A stretch of DNA of 45,280 bases from DATGKD01 sp035294855 (GTDB lineage: Bacteria; Actinomycetota; Acidimicrobiia; Acidimicrobiales; UBA8190), in assembly GCA_035294855.1 (NCBI GenBank), contig DATGKD010000215.1, positions 1-45,280 on the forward strand. Reading direction: 5' to 3'. Below, piece after piece: positions 1 to 6,212 of the stretch. How positions within the stretch are numbered: position 1 is the first letter of the stretch; each line of letters opens with the position of its first letter. The notes under the pieces are model-generated. The model was not told the DNA's origin. It ran no database searches and saw nothing but the letters and a program-made list of their open reading frames with translations. Made by a program: the position numbers and the translations under genes.

Positions 1-1185
1 GGGTTGGACGGATCGGTCAGGCCGGTGCCCGGCATCGTTTCCCTGGTCGCCGCGCTCGCCGCCACGACGATCGTCGTGCCGGCCGCAACCGCCCCCCAAG
101 CCGCGCTCGTCGCCGGAGACCGAGTGCGCCCCGCCACCGACTTGAAGTCGTTGACCGACGCCCTCCTCGGACGTGGTCCGTGGGCCGCCGTGGCAAGGTC
201 GTCGAACGACCGTGCACCTGATCCGCACGCCCTCGACCTGTCCGACGTGCGCGGACAGCCGGTCGCCCGGCGCGCACTGGAGGTCTGTGCTGCCGGTGGG
301 CATCACCTCCTCCTCGTGGGGCCTCCGGGCTCGGGAAAGACGATGCTCGCGGCGCGGCTGCCAGGGATCCTCCCGCCGCTCTCTCACGACGAGGCCCTCG
401 AGGTCATCCGGATCCACTCGGCCGCCGGCGTTGCGCCGGCCGATGGACCGTTGCCTCGGCGCCCACCGTTCCGAGCGCCGCACCACGGTGCGACAGAGGT
501 GTCGCTCGTGGGCGGGGGGACGGCGTCGCTGCGGCCGGGTGAGATCTCTCTCGCCCATGCCGGCGTGCTCTTCCTCGACGAGTTCGGGGAGTTCCCTGTT
601 GGGGCGCTCGACATGCTGCGCCAGCCGATCGAGGAAGGGGTGATCCGGATCCGCCGCGCCCGAGCAGCCGTCGACCTACCCGCTCGGTTCCTGCTGGTCG
701 GTGCGATGAACCCGTGTCCATGCGGCGAAGGGACGGTGCCCGGTTCGTGCCGTTGCACCGATGCGATGCGAGCCCGATATCGGCGGCGGCTGTCCGGACC
801 GCTCCTCGACCGCTTCGACCTCGCCATCCACTTGGCGCCCCCTGAGGTCGACGACCTGCTCGGTGGCCGAGCCGGCGAGTCGTCAGCCGACGTCGCCCCG
901 CGAGTCGCGTTCGCACGCCTGCGCGCCGCGACGCGCGGGTCGCGTTGCAACGCGCAGCTGGCGGCCTCGTCACTGGAGGAGCTGGTTCCCCTCACACCCG
1001 AGGCTGCCGGTCTCCTCGAGCGTCGCCTGCGGTCGGGCACCCTTTCTGCGCGAGGGCTGGACCGGGTTCGCCGAGTGGCGCGCACCATCGCCGACCTCGA
1101 CAGCGGGGGCGAGCTCGTGGAGGAACGCCACGTCGCCGAGGCCCTGCAGATGCGGGCCGCTCGGGCGCTGCTGACCATCGGGTGA
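1..1185 (+). CDS. comM: ComM/YifB-family Mg-chelatase-like AAA+ ATPase, 5'-truncated by window edge
   Basis: The reading frame is open from the first base, so the true start lies upstream; 394 residues are present of a family usually near 500. Seen: Walker A GPPGSGKT at about residues 106-113 of the fragment, a Walker B-like VLFLDEF, and the family motif MNPCPCG near residue 236, followed by the C-terminal Mg-chelatase domain. The family consists of hexameric AAA+ ATPases; ComM promotes branch migration during natural transformation in gamma-proteobacteria, and the role in actinobacteria is less clear. It normally sits directly upstream of dprA, but here three opposite-strand genes intervene. 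Confidence 0.93.
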   Translation, partial: GLDGSVRPVPGIVSLVAALAATTIVVPAATAPQAALVAGDRVRPATDLKSLTDALLGRGPWAAVARSSNDRAPDPHALDLSDVRGQPVARRALEVCAAGGHHLLLVGPPGSGKTMLAARLPGILPPLSHDEALEVIRIHSAAGVAPADGPLPRRPPFRAPHHGATEVSLVGGGTASLRPGEISLAHAGVLFLDEFGEFPVGALDMLRQPIEEGVIRIRRARAAVDLPARFLLVGAMNPCPCGEGTVPGSCRCTDAMRARYRRRLSGPLLDRFDLAIHLAPPEVDDLLGGRAGESSADVAPRVAFARLRAATRGSRCNAQLAASSLEELVPLTPEAAGLLERRLRSGTLSARGLDRVRRVARTIADLDSGGELVEERHVAEALQMRAARALLTIG

Positions 1186-1205
1186 CGGGGCTTGCCCCTG
1201 CCGTC
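1184..1205. terminator. hairpin between convergent genes
   Basis: GACGGGG and CCCC-TG-CCGTC flank the loop CTTG in the 18-bp junction between the comM-like gene and the DUF899 gene. The hairpin overlaps both stop codons and could end transcription from both sides. There is no T-tract, as is usual at this GC content. Confidence 0.4.
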
Positions 1206-1887
1206 AGGTGTCGTAGTCGAGCTGGGCGTACCAGTCGCCCCGGCCTTGCGGGGTCAGGTCGAGGACGTGCCAGGCCGGGGTGAGCAGGTCGATGCCGCGC
1301 TCGTTGATGTCGTCTGCCATCCAGGGGTGTGTGGTGTAGCGATGACGCGGCGTCCCGTCGGGGTCCAGGGTGAACACCGACACCGTCGAGTCCTGGTTAC
1401 CGTCGGGGTCCTCGCTGTTCAGATCGAATTTGAACGTGTTGTCGCCACAGCTGAGCAGGCGCACACGGTCCCAACCGCGCGACCTCGCATGGGCGCGCAG
1501 CGGCGCGACGTCGGCGGCCGCCGCCACCACGAAATCGACGTTCTGGGAGATGTGACGGGCGACACCGTTGAACCCGTCGATCCACATGGTGCACATCGGA
1601 CACGGGGAGGTCTGTCGTTTGCCGTACATGAGGTGGTACACGACGAGCGCACGGTCCGGTGAACTGAACAGCTCGCTCAACCGGACGTCGGTCACCGGTT
1701 CGTCCCCATCGTCCAGTCGACGGGGTCCCTCCCGGAAGACGTAGTTCTCGACGGCGACGCCCGGTGGAAGGCTGCGCCGTAGCTCGGCGACCTGCTCACG
1801 GTGGCGCATGAGCTCGATCTCGGCACGCCGGAGCTCCTCCCGGGCTTCGACGTATTCCTCGGACTCGCCAAGACGTGTTTCGCGCAC
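1204..1887 (-). CDS. DUF899 family thioredoxin-fold protein
   Basis: 227 residues. The N-terminal third is charged and helical. The remainder carries the DUF899 hallmark CPMCTMWIDGF, a CxxC-type redox motif, followed by a thioredoxin-like region. The family is described as predicted thiol-disulfide proteins and its substrates are not established. The GTG start is preceded by a purine-rich GAGAGG at suitable spacing. It follows a DinB-like gene and an epoxide hydrolase gene on the same strand, a small detoxification-flavoured cluster placed between comM and dprA. The family call is firm; the function is not. Confidence 0.85.
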   Translation of the reverse strand: MRETRLGESEEYVEAREELRRAEIELMRHREQVAELRRSLPPGVAVENYVFREGPRRLDDGDEPVTDVRLSELFSSPDRALVVYHLMYGKRQTSPCPMCTMWIDGFNGVARHISQNVDFVVAAAADVAPLRAHARSRGWDRVRLLSCGDNTFKFDLNSEDPDGNQDSTVSVFTLDPDGTPRHRYTTHPWMADDINERGIDLLTPAWHVLDLTPQGRGDWYAQLDYDT

Positions 1888-1948
1888 GGATGCCTCTCAA
1901 TCTGCTTTGCCGGCGGGAGTCGGCGACGGCTCCCATCTGTCATTTCTG

Positions 1949-2428
1949 TCAATCGTCAGATCGTGAAGAAGCGACGAGGACGTCTCGCGTCATCTCCATC
2001 TGACCGAGGTGCTGCGTCAGCTCCTCGAGGATGTGGAGTACGGCTCCTCCCTGTGAACGCCCGAGGGGGATTGCCGCATCGTCGTCGTCGACGTCACCGC
2101 GCGGAGGCGCCGTCGGGTCGAGGCCGGCCAGGTCCGCTGCGAGCTGGACACGCGCCCGGGTCACCCGGTCGGCGAGCGGGGCGACGGCCCCGCGTGCGGT
2201 GAATTCGGCGTCGCGGTCGCGTTCGATGCTTCGACCGGCGACCACGTGCCCACCCCAGTACTCCATGACCCCCAGGCAGTGCGTCACGATGGCATACGGC
2301 GAGTTCGCGCCGGGGAGATCGGCGTGCCGGTTCGCCCCATCGTCGCCGAGGTCGCGCAGGATCCCCACCATGGCCGCAAGGGCTTGATCGACGAACCACA
2401 GGAAGTCCTCGACTTCCACGAGCGACAC
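1949..2428 (-). CDS. DinB-like / DUF664 four-helix protein
   Basis: 159 residues. I chose the GTG 5 nt after the epoxide hydrolase stop because the frame stays open far upstream but only inside that gene, where it is a shadow. The protein has a DinB/MST-type four-helix pattern with histidines spaced as metal ligands: VTHCLGVMEYWGGH near the middle and HILEELTQHLGQME near the C-terminus. Members of this superfamily are thiol-dependent transferases or metalloenzymes using mycothiol or bacillithiol. Mycothiol use fits the mca gene in this window, but the substrate is unknown. It is probably co-transcribed with the epoxide hydrolase gene. Confidence 0.78.
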   Translation of the reverse strand: MSLVEVEDFLWFVDQALAAMVGILRDLGDDGANRHADLPGANSPYAIVTHCLGVMEYWGGHVVAGRSIERDRDAEFTARGAVAPLADRVTRARVQLAADLAGLDPTAPPRGDVDDDDAAIPLGRSQGGAVLHILEELTQHLGQMEMTRDVLVASSRSDD

Positions 2429-2433
2429 GGCGG

Positions 2434-3573
2434 CTACCGGACCGTGCGGAAGAAGGAACGGACCTCGTTCACGAACAACTCGGGTTGCTCGAACGCGGGG
2501 AAGTGTCCGCCGCGGTCGAGTTCGTTCCAGTGGCGAAGATCGCTGAAACGTTTCTCCGCCCACCGCCTCGAGGTTCGCAGGATCTCCTTCGGGAACACCG
2601 AACAGCCAGTCGGGACGTTCACCGGGCCGAAGTCGAAGTCCGTGAAGCTCTCCCAGTACAGCCGGGCCGACGACGCCCCGGAGGCGGTCAGCCAGTAGAG
2701 CATCACGTTGTCGAGAAGCTCGTCGCGCGTGAGCACCTTGAGGGGATCGCCGTCGCAGTCCGTCCATGCCCAGAACTTCTCGAGGATCCACGCGCACTGC
2801 CCGGCGGGGGAGTCGACGAGGCCGTAACCGAGGGTCTGCGGACGGGTCGACTGCTGCTTCGAGTAACCGGAGTCCCAGCGGTCGTAGTTCGTCATCGAGT
2901 CGAGGGCTGCCTGCTCCTGCGGGGTGAGGTCACCCATGGTGTCCGGGTCCGGCAGGGCGAGGACCATGTTGAGGTGGATGCCGGCGACGTGTTCGCTGTC
3001 CTGCCGGGCGATGCGGTCGGTGACGCTGGCGCCCCAGTCGCCCCCCTGGGCGCCGTAGCGCTCGTAGCCCAGACGAGCCATCAACGCCGCCCATGCCGAC
3101 GCGATCCGCGGGGTCCCCCAGCCGGCGCGCGCCGGCTTGTCGCTGAACCCGTACCCCGGGAGCGACGGGCACACCACGTCGAAGGCGTCGGAGGGATCGC
3201 CGCCGTGCGCGGGTGGGTCCGTCAAAGGACCGATCACCTGCAGGAATTCCACGACGGACCCGGGCCACCCATGGGTGATCACGAGCGGCAACGCATCGGG
3301 GTGGGGCGAACGGACGTGCAGGAAGTGAATGCCCAGCCCGTCGAGTTCGGTCCGGAACTGCGGGATGGCGTTGAGCCGGGTCTCCGTCGCCCGCCAGTCG
3401 TACCCGTCGGCCCAGTAGTCACACAGTTCCCTGACGAAGGCGAGCGGTACTCCCTGCGACCAGTCGTCGACGGTCTCGGGCTCAGGCCAACGCGTGCGTC
3501 GCAGGCGCTCTCGAAGATCCTCGAGGTCCGCATCGGGAACCTCGATCCGAAACGGCGAGATGTCGTTCCCCAC
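2434..3573 (-). CDS. epoxide hydrolase, EHN-type alpha/beta hydrolase
   Basis: 379 residues, full length for the family. The N-terminal part (1-100) is the EHN region. The oxyanion-hole motif HGWPGS is at 101-106, the nucleophile elbow GGDWG has Asp179, and GGHFPAFEQP supplies the catalytic His357. These proteins open epoxides to diols in the cytoplasm, and related enzymes act on juvenile-hormone-like, xenobiotic or lipid epoxides. The GTG start has AAGGAAGG just upstream. It is the first gene of the three-gene minus-strand block between comM and dprA. Confidence 0.93.
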   Translation of the reverse strand: MGNDISPFRIEVPDADLEDLRERLRRTRWPEPETVDDWSQGVPLAFVRELCDYWADGYDWRATETRLNAIPQFRTELDGLGIHFLHVRSPHPDALPLVITHGWPGSVVEFLQVIGPLTDPPAHGGDPSDAFDVVCPSLPGYGFSDKPARAGWGTPRIASAWAALMARLGYERYGAQGGDWGASVTDRIARQDSEHVAGIHLNMVLALPDPDTMGDLTPQEQAALDSMTNYDRWDSGYSKQQSTRPQTLGYGLVDSPAGQCAWILEKFWAWTDCDGDPLKVLTRDELLDNVMLYWLTASGASSARLYWESFTDFDFGPVNVPTGCSVFPKEILRTSRRWAEKRFSDLRHWNELDRGGHFPAFEQPELFVNEVRSFFRTVR

Positions 3574-3796
3574 CTGGGTCCTTCCTTAGAACTCGGCGGT
3601 GCCCGATCCCTCAGCTGGGCGCTGTGACCCGGGGCCGGCCTCGAAGGCCGTTGTGCCGGATGCGACCACGATCCTGTCGTGGGCGCAAGCTGGCGTGGTG
3701 GGTCAGTCTGGCCGCCCAGGCCGGCAGAGGGTCGAAGACTGACCCACTCCCCGAACCGGCAAGCATCCCGGCGAGGTTCCGAGCACGCGCCCCCCG
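3574..3796. other. hairpin-rich intergenic spacer
   Basis: The spacer lies between the divergent epoxide hydrolase and dprA genes and shows no credible ORF. It holds three consecutive perfect inverted repeats: CGGCCT(CGA)AGGCCG at 3636-3650, CCACGA(TCCTG)TCGTGG at 3666-3682, and a 12-bp stem GTGGGTCAGTCT/AGACTGACCCAC at 3698-3709 and 3736-3747. The 26-nt loop of the third can itself fold (GGCC-GCCCA-GGCC). It could be a structured RNA, a terminator cluster or a scar of the gene insertion. Confidence 0.6.
3698..3747. repeat. 12-bp perfect inverted repeat with branched loop
   Basis: The arms at 3698-3709 and 3736-3747 match perfectly, with a 26-nt loop between. It is the strongest hairpin of the spacer upstream of dprA. 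There is no T-run after it on either strand, so it is not a classical terminator. Confidence 0.7.
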
Positions 3797-3802
3797 CAGG
3801 CT
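3797..3802 (+). promoter_or_regulatory. putative -10 hexamer for leaderless dprA
   Basis: CAGGCT ends 6 nt before ATG 3809, so transcription would start at or next to the start codon. The same layout recurs at ten other genes in this window. I see no convincing -35 box. Confidence 0.4.
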
Positions 3803-3808
3803 GTGCGC

Positions 3809-5026
3809 ATGCCGCCGGCGGGGGAGGAGGGTCGCCCCGAGCACAGCGTCGAGGCGCCCACCGAGACGGTCGAGCTCTCCGAGGACGAGTGCGCCGCCGC
3901 GGCGCTCGCTTCACTCGCCGCCGGCCCGAAACGTCTGCGCAGCTTCCTCGAGGGGTCCCGCCCGCTCGACGCCTGGTACGCGCTGGGCGCCGGAACGCAT
4001 CCTGCCGACCCGGAAAGGTCGTATCGCGACGAGGTGGCCCGGATCTCCTTCGCGCGAGTCCGGGACGCGTGCGCGCGTTCGGGAGCGGCGGTGCGGGTGC
4101 TCGGAATGCCCTCATATCCCGCGGCGCTCGCCGATGACCCCGAAGCGCCCGCTGTCCTGTTCACCCTCGGAGATCCCGCCGTCCTCCATCGCCGCCCCCT
4201 CGTGGCGATTGTCGGCACCCGCAGCGCCACCACCTACGGGTTGGCGGTCGCCTCGGAGCTCGGTCGCGGGCTCGCCGAGGCCGGCGTGGGCGTGGTGTCG
4301 GGTCTGGCGCACGGCATCGACGCCGCGGCTCACGCCGGCGTGGTGGCCGTCGCTGCGGGCGGCCCGCCTGTCGCCGTGCTGGGCGCGCCGATCGATGCAC
4401 CGGTCCCCGCCGCTCGCCGCACCCTGCGTGACTCGGTGACCGCCCGCGGGTTTGTCCTCTCGGAGCTGGCGCCGGGGACACGCGGGGCGCCGGCGTGGTG
4501 GTTCGCGGTCCGCAACCGGGTGATGGCGGCGTTGGCGCACGTCGTGGTCGTCGTCGAGGCGCACCTGAGCGGAGGATCGTGGTACACGGTCAGCGCCGCG
4601 GCCTCCCGGGGCACGACGATCGCCGCGGTCCCGGGCTCGGTGCGGAGCGCGGCCTCCGCAGGCTCCAACCGCTTGCTCGTGGACGGCGCCGTGCCGGTGC
4701 GTGACGTGGGCGATGTGCTCACCGCTTTGGAACTCGCCGTGGCTGGACGGCCCGAAGTCGACCCGCCAGGGGCACACGGCCCGGGGCGCGAGCAGTCGGC
4801 CCCGGGGTCGGCCACCAGGTCAGCCACGAACAGGTCGACGCAACGTCAGCCGCTCGGGGAGATGGCACGCCGGGTGCGACGCGCCCTGGACCACGATCCC
4901 GCGTCGTTCGACGCCGTCGTCGGACGCAGCGGCTTGAGTGTGGGCGAGGTCGCGCTCGCCCTGGAACAACTGGAGGCCGCGGGCTTGGCGGTGAGCGCGC
5001 TGGGCTACTGGTCGCTCACCGGTTGA
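3809..5026 (+). CDS. dprA: DNA-processing protein DprA/Smf
   Basis: 405 residues from ATG 3809; GTG 3803 is an in-frame alternative two codons upstream. The Rossmann-like DprA core shows GTRSATTYG near residue 135 and SGLAHGIDAAAH just after, followed by the conserved VLGAPID and SELAPG segments. A C-terminal winged-helix-like region (about 345-405) ends the protein. DprA loads RecA onto single-stranded DNA during transformation, and it is also conserved in species not known to be competent. I prefer the ATG because a -10-like hexamer sits 6 nt upstream and there is no ribosome binding site. Confidence 0.94.
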   Translation: MPPAGEEGRPEHSVEAPTETVELSEDECAAAALASLAAGPKRLRSFLEGSRPLDAWYALGAGTHPADPERSYRDEVARISFARVRDACARSGAAVRVLGMPSYPAALADDPEAPAVLFTLGDPAVLHRRPLVAIVGTRSATTYGLAVASELGRGLAEAGVGVVSGLAHGIDAAAHAGVVAVAAGGPPVAVLGAPIDAPVPAARRTLRDSVTARGFVLSELAPGTRGAPAWWFAVRNRVMAALAHVVVVVEAHLSGGSWYTVSAAASRGTTIAAVPGSVRSAASAGSNRLLVDGAVPVRDVGDVLTALELAVAGRPEVDPPGAHGPGREQSAPGSATRSATNRSTQRQPLGEMARRVRRALDHDPASFDAVVGRSGLSVGEVALALEQLEAAGLAVSALGYWSLTG

Positions 5027-5039
5027 GACTCGAATGGGC

Positions 5040-5897
5040 TCAGCTCGTGGGCGCTGGGCAGCTCGTCGCGTGGGTGCAGTCGTTGAAGCCGTTCGCCGCG
5101 GGGTTGGGGGCGGACGGCGTGGCCAACGCGGCGCCACTCGAGTCCACGAGTTGGAGCCCTTCGGCCGGGTTGAGTCCCGCGCTCTGGCCGTTGACGGTGG
5201 CCTGCGAGAAGTGCGTGGGCGTCAGGTTGGGCAGCGCGGCGATGCCGGACGCGCCCGAGGTGTTGAGGACGACGGGCGTCTCGAGGATCCACTCCGCGGT
5301 GAGATAGGTGGACGGGTACGGAACCGTCTGCGTGAATCCCTGGCCGTCGGTGACGTCGTTCAACGTGATGTTCCACACCTCGGGGACCGATTCGGCGATC
5401 GAGCAGCTGATGAGGTCGCCCGGGTGCACCGCGATGCTGGCGGAGAGGCTCGGTACGGGAACGATCTCCCACCAGGCTGAGTAGCTGGCGGTGCCGTCGG
5501 CCGCCACGTCCTGCTCCGTGCCCGCCTGGACGAGGGTGTTGTCCGACAGCGTGCACGCCGTGTCGAGGCACCCGCCACCGATGCCGATCCAGGTAGCCGA
5601 GTTCTCGGCCTCGCCCTTGGTGTGCTGGGTGGCGGTGGGGACCGTCCACTGTGCGCTGATCGAGTGGAAGGTCGTGAAATTCTCGAGGAAGCCCTTGTTG
5701 TAGCCGGACCAGTTGTTCGACTGGCTCAGATGCTCGGCGGTGCCCTGGGCGTGGATCGAGAGCAGCGGGTGGTACACCGAGACCGGCGCCGAGGTGCCCC
5801 CGAGACCGGACAGGACGAGGACGGTCGCCCCCGTCGTGCTCCCGGCCACGGCCAGGAGCCTCCACGAGGCCAGGAACCCACGGACTCGATGCGGCAT
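5040..5897 (-). CDS. secreted G1-family glutamic endopeptidase (eqolisin-like)
   Basis: 285 residues. The start is ATG 5897 with GGAGGT 8 nt upstream. A signal peptide or signal anchor covers about residues 7-33. The mature part shows NNWSGY at 61-66, WIGIGG at 103-108 and LVQAGTEQ with the likely catalytic Gln124. AEWILE carries the likely catalytic Glu202. These match the Gln/Glu dyad of G1 peptidases, which are acid-active exported proteases best known from fungi. Two cysteine pairs (C110/C115 and C274/C280) may form disulfides. It converges on dprA and is divergent from the GGDEF-EAL gene. Confidence 0.85.
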   Translation of the reverse strand: MPHRVRGFLASWRLLAVAGSTTGATVLVLSGLGGTSAPVSVYHPLLSIHAQGTAEHLSQSNNWSGYNKGFLENFTTFHSISAQWTVPTATQHTKGEAENSATWIGIGGGCLDTACTLSDNTLVQAGTEQDVAADGTASYSAWWEIVPVPSLSASIAVHPGDLISCSIAESVPEVWNITLNDVTDGQGFTQTVPYPSTYLTAEWILETPVVLNTSGASGIAALPNLTPTHFSQATVNGQSAGLNPAEGLQLVDSSGAALATPSAPNPAANGFNDCTHATSCPAPTS

Positions 5898-6212
5898 CAC
5901 GCCCCACCTCCGGTCGTGCTCGATCCGATGTCGGGCTGACGCGAGACGGCGCGAGACGGCGCCTGAGTTCCCTTGCCCCACATCAGAAGAACTGCCCGCC
6001 CGAAGGGACCTTGCGGTCACGGGAGCCGCCTAGGACGCCCGGGCGGCCCTCGTGGAGGCAGCCGACTCGGAGACGGAGCCGGGCGGGAAGGCGGGTTGAT
6101 GCCCAGGTCGCAGGGCCCGTGCGCTCAAGTCGGCCCCCGAACTGGACGATCCTCGACCCACGAGCGCGCCGGCGAGGCCTGCCCCTGGCCGCGCCCGGGG
6201 TGGGAGGCGTGC
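5898..6212. other. divergent intergenic region between peptidase and GGDEF-EAL genes
   Basis: 315 bp with no credible ORF. It must hold both promoters. It contains a perfect tandem 10-mer GCGAGACGGC x2 at 5941-5960. I could not identify -35/-10 pairs with confidence. Confidence 0.5.
5941..5960. repeat. tandem 10-mer GCGAGACGGC, two copies
   Basis: Two exact head-to-tail copies lie 44 nt upstream of the peptidase start, followed by GCC. They could be a repressor or activator site or simply local slippage. Confidence 0.6.

Noticed and set aside
2429..2797. N-terminal extension of the DinB-like frame into the epoxide hydrolase gene
   Set aside because: The extension is the hydrolase gene read out of frame; the GTG 5 nt after the hydrolase stop gives a normal-length protein.
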